Shown: piece after piece, positions 22,124-30,585 of the stretch | How positions within the stretch are numbered: the stretch's first letter is position 1 | Layout of the letters: each line of letters opens with the position of its first letter | Source: a virus | Strand: one strand, 5' to 3' | Length of the DNA: 64,000 nt | IMG/VR virus record: IMGVR_UViG_3300028837_001398 | Location: 1-64,000 of that record | Position numbers and translations under genes: made by a program | Notes under the pieces: model-generated | Database searches by the model: none | What the model saw: only the letters and a program-made list of their open reading frames with translations | Told to the model about the DNA's origin: nothing

Positions 22124-22962
22124 CGCTCCCCAGTCAGCACGAGGTCGAGCCGCGCACCAGTAGCGTAGGCCTCATCGCTCAACGTTAGGGGCGGGAAGTC
22201 CCATTGCAGCCCGAACGCGACGGGCACCGCGTCGTAAAGTTGCCCATCATCCAGGTCCGCCTCCAGGCTGAGGCCCCTGGACCCATATGCGCCGACCAGC
22301 CCCCGGAGCACGAGGCACTGCCCGCCCTGCCACACCGTCCCGCTCAGTTCCCCGTTGGCGAGCCCCCATGCCCAGGTCCCGTTCAGTTCGTACTTCGCGT
22401 GTGCGTTCGGCGCCACCACCTCTCCCGCGCACGAAATCGTGCCCCCCGTGACCGCCGCTCCGTTCAGCACCAGCCATCCTTCCGTCGCCCCGATGGGCCA
22501 GGCGCAATCGGCGAAGATGTCTACGTCAGCGAAGGCCGCGCCAATGTCATTCGCGGTCAGTACCCCAAGCAGCCCCACGCGCTCATTCGGCAGGCCGCCA
22601 TCCGTGTCCCATACCTCTACCCTCAACTCGCCCGCCATCCCCGTCTGCTTGAGCGTAAGCCGGGCCGCGGAAATCGCGGCGAAGCTGCCAGCCTCGACTG
22701 GGATCTTGTATGCCAGCATCTCGCCCGCGGTGATCGTATCCGCTACATCATCAGTCGCCGCGTACGTCCGTATCTGCGTTTTCCCCGGCGTGGCGTTGAG
22801 ATCACTGAACGGCAGGACTACCACTTCGTCGGCGATGTCGCCGCCCAGGACCGCCACTCTGCTCCCGCCGAGCGTCGGCGTCGTCCGCACGCGCGGCCGC
22901 CGAACGACTGGCCCCCAACCCTTCCTCGGCCTCTGCTCGAATGTATAGTAACCTAGCCTCAT
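22120..22962 (-). CDS. Distal tail (Dit-like position) protein
   Basis: A 280-residue protein starting at an ATG overlapping the tape-measure stop (ATGA). It is predicted all-beta, with repeated strand patterns (A-A-I-S-A-A-R-L-T-L-K-Q-T-G; L-R-V-E-V-W-D-T-D-G-G-L-P; E-G-W-L-V-L-N-G). These look like a jelly-roll/carbohydrate-binding fold. In siphophages the gene after the tape measure encodes the distal tail hexamer. The identity is inferred from order; sequence alone does not name it. Confidence 0.65.
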   Translation of the reverse strand: MRLGYYTFEQRPRKGWGPVVRRPRVRTTPTLGGSRVAVLGGDIADEVVVLPFSDLNATPGKTQIRTYAATDDVADTITAGEMLAYKIPVEAGSFAAISAARLTLKQTGMAGELRVEVWDTDGGLPNERVGLLGVLTANDIGAAFADVDIFADCAWPIGATEGWLVLNGAAVTGGTISCAGEVVAPNAHAKYELNGTWAWGLANGELSGTVWQGGQCLVLRGLVGAYGSRGLSLEADLDDGQLYDAVPVAFGLQWDFPPLTLSDEAYATGARLDLVLTGER

Positions 22963-25900
22963 GTCGTCACCCAGTAGCGCGAGAGCGCGCCCTCCAGAGC
23001 GCGGCCCAGCGGCCCTACGAGTCGGTCCCCAAGGCGCTCCACACCCACCGCGTCGAGCGCGTCCGCGGAGAGTTCCACTGTCAGGTTCTCGATCATCACT
23101 CCGCCAAGGCCTGGACCGGCAGCGGCCCCCGCGAATGCCAGGGCCGGTGATGCTAACGGCGAGACGCTGGCGGCCATAGTCTGTGTCAGAGGAATCACCG
23201 CCTCCGGCCCGCTCTCGCCGATCATGGCCATCGTCGGTTGCGTTACTATCCCGCCGTGCTGGAGGAAGGGCAGGCTGAACCCCAAGGACATGGCCGCTTT
23301 GAGCATCACCCACTTGGCTATCATCGTAGCTACCATCTCGGCAAAGGCAGTCTTGATCGCGTCCCAGATTCCGCTTAGAAAGCCCGACAGCTTCCCACCT
23401 TCCAGCATCACCCTCTTGATCGCGCTCGCGAACGCGTCCTGGATTTTCTCGGCTGTGTGTTGCCAGAGCAAGAGGATCTGGTTCCCGCTGTTGTCCCATG
23501 CTGCCTCGAGCAACGCCAACTGCCGTTCGATCTCCGCTCGCTCCTGGACGATGGTTTCTCTGCGTGCCAGGGACGCGCCATCCCATTCTGCCTGAAGCTC
23601 AGCGAGGCGGCCGACGAGTGCAGCGCGTACCTGCTCCGTGGTCTCTGGCATGGGAGGAAGTCCCGGCATAACCGGTGACACCACGGGCTCTCGCCGCAAT
23701 GTCCCGAGCTCCGCCTGCAACCGTATCTGCTCGTCCAGCAGGGCGTTCAACTCTCGTACCGCGTCCTGCCAGGGGAGCGTGTCCTTGTAACCGAGGCTGG
23801 CGAGCTCCTCCATCTTCGTGCGCGCCTCGGTGATGGCTTCCGTCAGATCATCGAGCCGCGTATCGAATCCTGCGGCCAGCATCGGGGCATCGCTTGCGGT
23901 CCGCTTTATGCTCGTGTCGAGCTTGAACAACTCTTCGTTCGCCCCGACCAGCCGACTTTTCACTTCCGTCGCCCAGTTCCACACAGCCGGGTCTTTGGAC
24001 TGCTGCGCGAGGCTGCCCCACTTCTCCGCTGCCCTCCTGAGCCACCCCACGTATTCCCTCAGCACCTGTATCCGCTGCTCGTCGTCTGCATCGGCGGCCG
24101 CGTAATCCAGCTTGGCCTTCAGCAACGCGCCGTAGGCCTGCACTGCCTCCAGAGCTGTCCGCCCCTCCCCGCCAGCCTCTGCACCGCCGCCGCCCTCTCC
24201 CCCGCGGCCGCTAGGTTCCTCCGCGGCACCACCGCTCGCCGCAGTCCGCCGCGCTTTCTCGGCCTTCTCTAGTTCCTCGACGAGGCCTATCCGTCTTCTG
24301 AGCTCCGCGCTGGTCTCTGCGAACTCTCGCCTGTAGTCAGCCTCTATTTTGACATCCCCCATCCTCGTGACGTAGCCGAATGAATACTTGTGGGCCGCTT
24401 CTTGCTCTGCCTTTAGCTCTGACAATAGCTGCTTCTGGTCTGCTACTGCCTGGCGGGCCGCCACCAAATCCGCGACCGCCGTCAAGCGCTCCAGGTTCGC
24501 CTCCACCCTAAGCGCATGGACGTAGTCCTCGTGCGCCTGCCGAGCCTTCTTGACCAGTTCGGTCAGGTTGAACGTGGCCCGCCCCTGCTCGTCATAGGAC
24601 TTGACAACCTCTGGATAGATGGCGGCCAGGTCCTGTAGGGCGGCATGGTATTTCTTGTGCTCCTCCGTAGCCAAGTGGGCCTTCTTGCCCAGGCGCTCGA
24701 CGATCTCGTACGCGTCACTAGCCTCCTTGTTGATGGCCCGCTGCTCCGCCGTGATGGGCTTAGCCACGCCAATGTACGCGTCCCATGCCTTCTTCGCCCC
24801 CCATATTGCCGCCGCCAACGCGCCGATGGCGATCACGACCAGGGCTATCGGCCCACCCGCGGCTGCCAATGATGCAGCGGATGCCCCTACTGCTCCCAGC
24901 CCTCCCGCGCCAGCGATGGTCGCGAGCATCGTCATAACGCTCGGCAAAGCGATCAGAAGCGGACCGAGCGCAAGCATGAGGGCGCCGAACCCAGCCGCCG
25001 CGAGCGTGAGCCCTTTCGTCAACTGTGGATGCAGACGCATCTGCGCCTCGATCCAGTTCAGGATCGGTTCGCCCGCGCTCAACAAGTCCCCCAGTACTGG
25101 AACCAGGCCGTCACCAATCCGAGTGATCGTGGTCTCTACGCGTCGTCGGAACTGAGCCAGGGCAAACCCGGTCGCGTTGATTCCCTCCGTCTGCTCCGAG
25201 AAGGCAGCATCGGCCTCACCCGTGGCCTTGGTCATGCCGCCGAGCTTCTCGACATACACATCGGTCTGCGCACCGGTGAGCGCCAGGACAATAGGGAGGG
25301 CTTCCACCTGACTGATATAGTCGATCATCTGGTGGCCGCCCGCCTTCGCCTCCTTTGCGATTAGCTGAAGCGTTCCGATCAGTCCGAGGTCGGCGAGCAT
25401 GGCCTTGCCCGACGCATAGTCATGCTTCTCGAGCAATACTATCATCTCTTTTTGCGGGTTCATCAGAGCATTTAGGACGCCTCTGAATTGCGTGACGACG
25501 AGATTGGCAGTGCCCGTTACCCCCGTACCCGTCGCCATCACCGCGAAGAGTTCTTCCTGGCTGATCCCCATATCGTTGGCCATAGAGATTACTAGGCCCA
25601 TGCTCGACGCCAGTTCGGGGAAAGTGGTCTGTCCCATGCGAACAGTCGCGAATGCCAGATCGGCGACGTGGCGTAACGCAGCGGCAGACGTGTCACCGTA
25701 GCCCTTTGTGACTGCCGACAGCAGATTCAACGCCTCGACGGTCTGCGCCCGTCCCGCAACGCCCGCCCTGGTAACGATGTTCAGCTTCTCCTCGGTGTCG
25801 GCCGCATCGCCGAAGGCAGAGATAACCTGATACAGACCCTCGGTCAGGTCGCTCATGGCTTTACCCGTCTCGACGGAAAGCCGCATGATCTCCGTCCGGA

Positions 25901-26210
25901 ATTCTAGGACGCGCTCGGTGGCCCTCGGAATGAGGGTTGCGACATTCGCCATGCCTTCATTCAGGTCCACCGAGAACTTGACGGCGCCAACACTGAATGC
26001 GGCGATGCTGGCGCCTACTGCCGTCATCGCCATGCCTACAGCGCGGATCGCTCCGGCGTTCTTCTGGATCGCCGCGTTCGCTTTCGCGAACCCGAGTGAC
26101 ATACTCGCGCCCGTCTTTGCCGCCGCGGCGTCCACCTTGCCGAGGTCCCCGGTGGTCTGCTTAGCGTTCGTGACGATTCGCCCGAAGAGCGTGAATATCT
26201 CAGCGCCCAC
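22959..26210 (-). CDS. Tail tape measure protein
   Basis: About 1,083 residues from the GTG at 26210, chosen because GAGGAG lies just upstream; the open frame continues a few codons further. Residues 1-180 carry the TP901-type tape-measure signature (helical start, then A-V-K-F-S-V-D-L-N-E-G-M-A-N-V-A). Hydrophobic segments lie at about 390-480 (ALGPLLIALPSVMTMLATIAG and ALVVIAIGALAAAIWG). A long coiled-coil and Ala/Glu-rich middle is followed by a Gly/Ala-rich end. At about 1.5 angstrom per residue this predicts a tail near 160 nm. It sits directly after the frameshifted chaperone genes, as usual. Confidence 0.93.
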   Translation of the reverse strand: MGAEIFTLFGRIVTNAKQTTGDLGKVDAAAAKTGASMSLGFAKANAAIQKNAGAIRAVGMAMTAVGASIAAFSVGAVKFSVDLNEGMANVATLIPRATERVLEFRTEIMRLSVETGKAMSDLTEGLYQVISAFGDAADTEEKLNIVTRAGVAGRAQTVEALNLLSAVTKGYGDTSAAALRHVADLAFATVRMGQTTFPELASSMGLVISMANDMGISQEELFAVMATGTGVTGTANLVVTQFRGVLNALMNPQKEMIVLLEKHDYASGKAMLADLGLIGTLQLIAKEAKAGGHQMIDYISQVEALPIVLALTGAQTDVYVEKLGGMTKATGEADAAFSEQTEGINATGFALAQFRRRVETTITRIGDGLVPVLGDLLSAGEPILNWIEAQMRLHPQLTKGLTLAAAGFGALMLALGPLLIALPSVMTMLATIAGAGGLGAVGASAASLAAAGGPIALVVIAIGALAAAIWGAKKAWDAYIGVAKPITAEQRAINKEASDAYEIVERLGKKAHLATEEHKKYHAALQDLAAIYPEVVKSYDEQGRATFNLTELVKKARQAHEDYVHALRVEANLERLTAVADLVAARQAVADQKQLLSELKAEQEAAHKYSFGYVTRMGDVKIEADYRREFAETSAELRRRIGLVEELEKAEKARRTAASGGAAEEPSGRGGEGGGGAEAGGEGRTALEAVQAYGALLKAKLDYAAADADDEQRIQVLREYVGWLRRAAEKWGSLAQQSKDPAVWNWATEVKSRLVGANEELFKLDTSIKRTASDAPMLAAGFDTRLDDLTEAITEARTKMEELASLGYKDTLPWQDAVRELNALLDEQIRLQAELGTLRREPVVSPVMPGLPPMPETTEQVRAALVGRLAELQAEWDGASLARRETIVQERAEIERQLALLEAAWDNSGNQILLLWQHTAEKIQDAFASAIKRVMLEGGKLSGFLSGIWDAIKTAFAEMVATMIAKWVMLKAAMSLGFSLPFLQHGGIVTQPTMAMIGESGPEAVIPLTQTMAASVSPLASPALAFAGAAAGPGLGGVMIENLTVELSADALDAVGVERLGDRLVGPLGRALEGALSRYWVTT

Positions 26211-27092
26211 GTTCTCTCCTCTCACGCCTCATCGCCTTGCGCTTTGCCCGCGCCGCTCTCTGCTGACCTCTGCCGAGGACCTCCCGCCTGTGCGTCCTGA
26301 AGTATTCCAACGTCCGCTCTGCGCTCTGCATCGCCTCATCCTTGCTCGCAAGCCCCATCCGTTTGGCCTGCTCCCGCGGCCTTTGAGGCCCATCCAGTCC
26401 GAGCGCCTTCGCATAGGCCCCGAAGTCTCCGACCTTGTTGCCGCCGACCATCACGGCCGCAAATTGCCAGCCCACGAAGGCCGCCCTCCTCAGCTTGTCC
26501 CGTTCCTCGTCATCCCGCGCCTCTGCCAACGCATCAAGCACCTCGTACCACCGGGCCAGCCGGAGCCGCCGCGGGTCCGTCAGGACGTCGTCGGACCACC
26601 CGTACCGGTGTTGGACGAGATCGAGGACCCGTCGGAAGGAGAGGTATGCCCCGCTCTTTTCTGGTTCGAGTTGTCTGCGACCCCATCGGCTAAAAAAGCC
26701 GTGAAGTCGATACTCGACGCCAGAGCCGCGATTGCCGCTGGCATCGCCGTGAGAGGAAACCGCTTCGGGTCCCGAAGGTCGGTTTCGTTAACGCCGAGGA
26801 GTTGCGAGAGGAGCGCGAAGACCTCTGCCTCGCAATAGCCGAGCGCGACCAGCAGGAACTTGCCGATCCCCTCCCCGTTCAACTGTACATTTCCAGCCGC
26901 GTCCTCGGCCAGACTTCCGTCATCCGCGGTGACGAGAAGGTCGGACACCTTGAGCTTGCCGCGCTCCGTCGCAATCATCAACATGCGCGCCAGAGGCGCC
27001 TGCGCGAGTAGTCCGAGGGGCTGAACCTCATAGTCCTGCCCCGCGATCATCACCCGCTTCGGCTCTTCCAACAACGCTGTCGCTTCCGTCAT
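26200..27092 (-). CDS. Tail assembly chaperone, frameshift product (gpGT type)
   Basis: Product of a -1 ribosomal frameshift at T_TTT_TTA (26697-26691) after residue 134 of the upstream frame. The fusion has about 297 residues. The frame after the slip is open for about 163 codons and reads a sensible basic, helical protein (for example V-L-D-L-V-Q-H-R-Y-G-W-S, then a very Arg-rich tail) up to a stop that overlaps the tape-measure start. This G/GT pair between tail tube and tape measure is conserved in many siphophages; both forms coat the tape measure during tail assembly. No other gene fills this frame. Confidence 0.88.
26580..27092 (-). CDS. Tail assembly chaperone, short form (gpG type)
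   Basis: The 170-residue zero-frame product. The folded helical part ends near residue 140, and the last 30 residues are Ser/Thr/Gly-rich, as expected for the termination product of a frameshift pair. Location between the tail tube and the tape measure fits gpG. Translation without slipping should give most of the protein. A strong GC hairpin (27125-27171) lies just upstream. Confidence 0.85.
   Translation of the reverse strand: MTEATALLEEPKRVMIAGQDYEVQPLGLLAQAPLARMLMIATERGKLKVSDLLVTADDGSLAEDAAGNVQLNGEGIGKFLLVALGYCEAEVFALLSQLLGVNETDLRDPKRFPLTAMPAAIAALASSIDFTAFLADGVADNSNQKRAGHTSPSDGSSISSNTGTGGPTTS
26691..26697 (-). other. Programmed -1 frameshift slippery heptamer
   Basis: On the coding strand the codons are GCT TTT TTA, giving T_TTT_TTA, the canonical X_XXY_YYZ heptamer identical to the retroviral U_UUU_UUA site. 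Slipping back one base joins gpG to the downstream frame. It is the only place in the overlap with such a run. Confidence 0.9.
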
Positions 27093-27124
27093 GTCACACT
27101 CTCCCGAGATATGGTTTGCGCGGC

Positions 27125-27171
27125 CCGGGGCGGGTCCAGCATCAGCTCGGGTCTGCGAGGACCCGCCCCGG
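27125..27171 (-). repeat. Strong GC hairpin between tail tube and chaperone genes
   Basis: ccggggcgggtcc (27125-27137) pairs perfectly with ggacccgccccgg (27159-27171), 13 bp, 21-nt loop. It has no U-run after it, so it is not a standard terminator. Being at the 3' side of the tail tube gene, it may protect that mRNA end from 3' exonucleases or limit read-through into the chaperone gene. Confidence 0.75.
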
Positions 27172-27183
27172 TGCCGCTATTGC

Positions 27184-27777
27184 TCACGACCCAGAAAGAT
27201 CGCTCGGCAGCCACAATTCCCACGGCTCGTCGTATGGCGAAGCCAGGGATGCGTGGCCGGTCCACTTGGCGGCGATGACCGCCTCATCGTTCGGCCCCAA
27301 CGGAATCGCCAGCGGCGACTCTGGCAGCGCGTTCGAGATGATCGCGACGAAGGGCAGATCGTTGCCGTGGATCGTCCCGACCAAGGCGAGGTTGTCGAGG
27401 TAGTCGCCAGCCTCCACCGGTCCCCCCGTGATGACGGTGTAGTCTGGATCGCTGTCATCCGAATCCGCTCCCGCGATCAGGCGTGCCATGTTGTTCGGGA
27501 ACAGTTCCAGCGCGTTCGTCTCGATGGTCGCGACGACACGGCTGCGCCGCCGCAGTCCCTTGGTGGGGCCGATGGCCCCGTCCACGGTGATCTCCCGGAT
27601 CTCCCGCTCCACCGTGAACGTGCTTCCGCCCCGCGTCGCCCCGATGCAGATTCCGGGGTTGTCTGCATCGATGAAGTTGGCATAGATGGCCCCGGCGTCG
27701 ATGAGAATGCGACTGGGGGTGTCGCCCGAGAGGCCGTTGAGCCCCAGGTCGCCCGGCATCGTCGGCAGGCTTGCCAT
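27184..27777 (-). CDS. Major tail tube protein
   Basis: A 197-residue beta-rich protein without Cys-rich or enzymatic motifs. The N-terminus (D-A-G-A-I-Y-A-N-F) and the central T-V-D-G-A-I-G-P-T-K-G-L-R-R-R-S-R-V-V-A-T-I pattern fit phage tail-tube proteins, with a C-terminal S-P-Y-D-E-P-W-E-L-W. Place between the tail terminator block and the G/GT chaperones is canonical. It must be made in high copy, and strong hairpins bracket the gene on both sides. Confidence 0.85.
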   Translation of the reverse strand: MASLPTMPGDLGLNGLSGDTPSRILIDAGAIYANFIDADNPGICIGATRGGSTFTVEREIREITVDGAIGPTKGLRRRSRVVATIETNALELFPNNMARLIAGADSDDSDPDYTVITGGPVEAGDYLDNLALVGTIHGNDLPFVAIISNALPESPLAIPLGPNDEAVIAAKWTGHASLASPYDEPWELWLPSDLSGS

Positions 27778-27840
27778 GTTCGTCTCCTCCGCGGCTCTCT
27801 CGCCGCTATTGATCTCGGGCAGTGCCCGGAACGTCCTGGC

Positions 27841-27888
27841 CCCAAAAGCAAAGGCCCTGACTCCCCCTACCGGTAGGAATCAGGGCCT
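27841..27888 (-). terminator. Terminator-like hairpin upstream of the tail tube gene
   Basis: Read leftward, AGGCCCTGA ... TCAGGGCCT (9 bp, containing a smaller CCTACC/GGTAGG stem) is followed by TTGCTTTTGG. It precedes the tail tube gene by about 65 bp and lies downstream of the Ntn-hydrolase gene. No promoter was seen between it and the tail tube gene, so read-through or antitermination must feed that gene. Confidence 0.65.
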
Positions 27889-27934
27889 CTGTCCCTTCGG
27901 ACAACCGCCCGTCGGCGGCTGCTTTCAGGGCATC

Positions 27935-28555
27935 CTATGCGATTGTCAATGCGGTCCTATCAGCGTCCGCGGTTTTGTCCCTGTCCGCGTCCGCCGCCGC
28001 CTCCTCGGCCGGGGCCGCCAGCAGGACAGGGTGATGTGTTTCGTCCGCCCCCCTGCCCGCCCGGCACCCCGCGGCCGCCGCCGCGTCCGTCCTGCGGCCT
28101 TGCGCGCAGTCGATAGCCTCTTCAATGGAGCGTCCAAGGTGAAGGGCCGCCAACGCATAGTCCATACCTGCTCCTATTGCGAAAAAGTCCAGCACTTCTC
28201 GCACGTAGTAGTTGTGGCTGTAGAATGCTTTCTCGCCGAAGACTATAAGGAAGCTGTTTTGCCCCCCCGTGATCTTCGGTTTGTCATACTCGTTCTGCTG
28301 GTGCAACCATCCAGCGCATTCATGGAGCCAGCTAAGGACCGCCTCTTCATCTGTCGCTCTCGGTATGTGAGTTGCGGCATAGGTGCGAAGCAGAAAGCCA
28401 CCTTGACTTTCCCCCACGTTGCCGATGATGAAGCCAGGGCGCACCTCGGCCAGCTTCGCGAACTGGTCCTTCTCCTGTGTTGTCCCGCGGACACGAATGC
28501 TGTCTGCCCCGATCACGATCTCCGTGTCTGTTACCTTGATAGCGACGACGCTCAT
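27935..28555 (-). CDS. HslV/proteasome-like Ntn hydrolase in the tail operon
   Basis: A 206-residue protein with the proteasome-beta/HslV pattern. It opens M-S-V-V-A-I-K-V-T-D-T-E-I-V-I-G-A-D-S, has a Lys in Q-F-A-K-L near 35, a G-F-I-I-G-N-V-G-E-S-Q-G strand-turn, and F-A-I-G-A-G-M-D-Y-A-L-A-A-L-H-L-G near 125-140, like the GSG-x2-A-x2-A helix of HslV. After removal of Met1 the candidate nucleophile is Ser2, in place of the usual Thr. The last 50 residues are Ala/Asp-rich and disordered. It may process virion proteins or be a catalytically changed structural subunit. Confidence 0.75.
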   Translation of the reverse strand: MSVVAIKVTDTEIVIGADSIRVRGTTQEKDQFAKLAEVRPGFIIGNVGESQGGFLLRTYAATHIPRATDEEAVLSWLHECAGWLHQQNEYDKPKITGGQNSFLIVFGEKAFYSHNYYVREVLDFFAIGAGMDYALAALHLGRSIEEAIDCAQGRRTDAAAAAGCRAGRGADETHHPVLLAAPAEEAAADADRDKTADADRTALTIA

Positions 28556-28564
28556 CTTGTTTCC

Positions 28565-29023
28565 CTATGCTCGCGTCTGCATGTCCGCCACTTCCGCGGT
28601 CGGGTACAGACGCATCGTCCAACTTGTAGATCTCCGCCACACCTCCGACTCGGGCTGGCTGAGGTTGAAGTCGCCTGCGAACATCAGCCTCCCCCTGAAC
28701 TCGTCGCATTCGATCACGCGCCTGTTGAGCAAGGCCTGCACCCGCTTCCTCATCTCGAACAGCCGACTGCTGGATGGATCGCAGTCCCAGAGGTCAAGCC
28801 GCAATTCGGCGGTCTGGTAGCCGTCCTCCGTCCCGAGCGGGCGCACCGTCGCGTCCACCGTCATGTAGGGAAACTCGCAGTTCTTTGGGGCCCAGACGTG
28901 GTGATAGCGGAGTTCGCCTTCGTCCTCACCCTCATCAGCGAGAATGGTGAGTAGTTCGCTGTCCTCTGCGAGGATCGCCCGTACCTCCTCTATCATCGCC
29001 ACTACTGTGTCCCTATCGCTCAT
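28565..29023 (-). CDS. Tail terminator/completion protein (DUF3168-like position)
   Basis: A 152-residue alpha/beta protein (helical start, then Y-M-T-V-D-A-T-V-R-P and L-R-L-D-L-W-D-C-D, then a helix R-M-R-K-like and M-R-L-Y-P-T). Size, secondary structure and location (after the gp10-like gene, before the tail tube) match siphophage tail-terminator proteins. It should cap the tail at the head end. It overlaps the upstream gene by 4 bp. Confidence 0.7.
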   Translation of the reverse strand: MSDRDTVVAMIEEVRAILAEDSELLTILADEGEDEGELRYHHVWAPKNCEFPYMTVDATVRPLGTEDGYQTAELRLDLWDCDPSSSRLFEMRKRVQALLNRRVIECDEFRGRLMFAGDFNLSQPESEVWRRSTSWTMRLYPTAEVADMQTRA

Positions 29024-29526
29024 AGCATCCGTCTCCCGAGAACCCCGTGTACCTCGTCGCGCGTGTGCTCCAGTGCCGGCCGCAGCGAAGGCCGCGGTGC
29101 CATCCCCGCGCTCGATCCGTGCGAGTACCCGGGCGGTAGGTCACTCTGTCCAGCGGCCGCACCGCGCCTGCCAGTCCCGAACTCAAGCCACGGCGCTTTC
29201 TCCATGTCGGAACCGACCAGGGCCTCCCACTCACCCGTCAACGGGCTTCGCCGAGAAATCGCCTTCACCGAACGCCGCAAGTCCCCCAGCGCCACCGCTG
29301 GCGGCTCGCCTGGTGCCGACGCGATGTAGCTCCCCTTCCCGCCCGGGATATTGTACACACGCCCGCTCCTCTGACCGCTCAGGGTATGGAGCCAGTCCCG
29401 CTTCACGATGTTGGCGGCGGCGTAGGTGCGCTTCCGCGCCTCCCCGTTGAGCCGCTTCGCCACCTCGTCGAGGAAACTTGTGAGCTTGATATTGCCGCCC
29501 GGCCCGAATGCCCTGATCATCGCCAC
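29020..29526 (-). CDS. HK97 gp10-like neck/minor tail protein
   Basis: A 168-residue protein. The GTG at 29526 is chosen because AGGAGGT lies 9 nt upstream and the start overlaps the previous stop (TAGTG). The sequence shows the gp10 pattern: an N-terminal helix (F-L-D-E-V-A-K-R-L-N-G-E-A), S-G-x5-Y-N-I-P ... S-A-P-G-E-P-P, then W-L-E-F-G-T-G and a C-terminal R-P-x-L-R-P-A-L. It is a head-tail joining protein in HK97-type siphophages. Confidence 0.85.
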   Translation of the reverse strand: MAMIRAFGPGGNIKLTSFLDEVAKRLNGEARKRTYAAANIVKRDWLHTLSGQRSGRVYNIPGGKGSYIASAPGEPPAVALGDLRRSVKAISRRSPLTGEWEALVGSDMEKAPWLEFGTGRRGAAAGQSDLPPGYSHGSSAGMAPRPSLRPALEHTRDEVHGVLGRRML

Positions 29527-29858
29527 TACCGCTGTACCTCCTGCGCAATCAACACCGTGCATTCATTGTGTCGGTGGTTGTACTCGGGCGGCTCAATTGC
29601 CCGGTAGTAGCGGCCGTCGAGCACGAACCGCGTGTTCGCAATGTCGATCTTAAGCTCGCCCCGCAACATCAGCCGTTCCGTTCTCTCCTCGTGCCCGCGC
29701 TGCGCGAGCACCATTGCATAGTGCGTCGAGACCGCTGCCCGCCGGCACCAGCGCGTCGCTGATGTCTCCCACTCCGTGGCAACTTGTCCGAATGTCCCGT
29801 CAGTGGACGTGCGGGTCTGTATCTCCACGCGACTTCGGTACGCACCAGCCTCCAGCAT
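29526..29858 (-). CDS. Head closure / head-tail adaptor protein
   Basis: A 110-residue protein (Y-R-S-R-V-E-I-Q-T-R-T-S-T-D-G-T-F-G-Q ... W-E-T ... R-F-V-L-D-G-R-Y-Y-R-A-I). This matches the SPP1 gp16/HK97 gp9-like family of small beta proteins that close the head-tail connector. Order (connector, closure, gp10, terminator, tube) is canonical. Confidence 0.85.
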   Translation of the reverse strand: MLEAGAYRSRVEIQTRTSTDGTFGQVATEWETSATRWCRRAAVSTHYAMVLAQRGHEERTERLMLRGELKIDIANTRFVLDGRYYRAIEPPEYNHRHNECTVLIAQEVQR

Positions 29859-29916
29859 ATCGCCTTATCCCATGCTGCCTATTCGGGTGCGATCACTAGC
29901 CCGCTCATGCATCATC

Positions 29917-30585
29917 TTAAGTCCCAGGCATCTTCCGGTGCGGCGCCCACAACTCTTCCGCCAACGACGGCGCGCCATAGTTGGTGGCACCCCGCCCGCT
30001 GACAGCCTCCGTCGCGATTCCGTCCTGCCGCTGGTCGTACATCCAGGCTATCGTCCGCAGGACACCCGTCCGCACCGCCTCCGGAATGTCCGTCTGCGTC
30101 CGCCGCGCCCGACACGACAGTGTGCTCACAACCTGGCTCAACGTCACCGGTTCCTTGCGCCCGGTCCGCCAGGTCAAGGAGATCTCGATCCCGTCCTGTG
30201 CCGCCAACACGTTCAGAGCGCCGTACATCTGGTCGTTTATGATCTCCGCCAGGTTCTCCGCGGTCTCCATGTCGGTCCCTCCGATGGCGAAGTCCTGTAG
30301 CACCACGTCCTGGGTGCGTGAGGCTGGTTCCTCCGCGGCCACCCGGAACGTCATGCCGTCCACGCCAACCGAGTCGCCGACCGCTGCCGAAATGACGAAG
30401 ATAACGGCGCGCAACACCTCGAATGGATTGTTCAGAAAGCCGTCGGCATGCTGCTTCGCCGCGTCGATCAGCGTCGTGATGAGATCATCATCGGCCTCGT
30501 GCTCGACGCGCAGGTAGAGTTTCACCGATGCCAGTTCGGTCAACTCTCCAACGCTCAGATCCAGTCTGTCAACGCACGCGCCCAT
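29917..30585 (-). CDS. Head-tail connector (HK97 gp6-like), with an insertion
   Basis: A 222-residue protein. The first 75 residues match the gp6-like connector (V-K-L-Y-L-R-V-E-H-E-A-D-D-D-L-I-T-T-L-I-D-A-A), and the final segment (V-R-T-G-V-L-R-T-I-A-W-M-Y-D-Q-R-Q) matches the second half. The part between (about 75-160) is longer than in typical 100-residue connectors and contains a beta-rich stretch. The protein sits on the portal ring. Start and stop overlap neighbours directly. Confidence 0.8.
   Translation of the reverse strand: MGACVDRLDLSVGELTELASVKLYLRVEHEADDDLITTLIDAAKQHADGFLNNPFEVLRAVIFVISAAVGDSVGVDGMTFRVAAEEPASRTQDVVLQDFAIGGTDMETAENLAEIINDQMYGALNVLAAQDGIEISLTWRTGRKEPVTLSQVVSTLSCRARRTQTDIPEAVRTGVLRTIAWMYDQRQDGIATEAVSGRGATNYGAPSLAEELWAPHRKMPGT

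Noticed and set aside
22963-23586. Upstream extension of the distal-tail protein
   Set aside because: The longer frame lies inside the tape-measure gene; the ATGA overlap at 22962 gives the real start.
27686-28954. 422-codon plus-strand frame over tail tube, Ntn hydrolase and tail terminator genes
   Set aside because: Opposite three well-supported genes; the composition is Arg/Pro/Leu-rich and it has no start signals.
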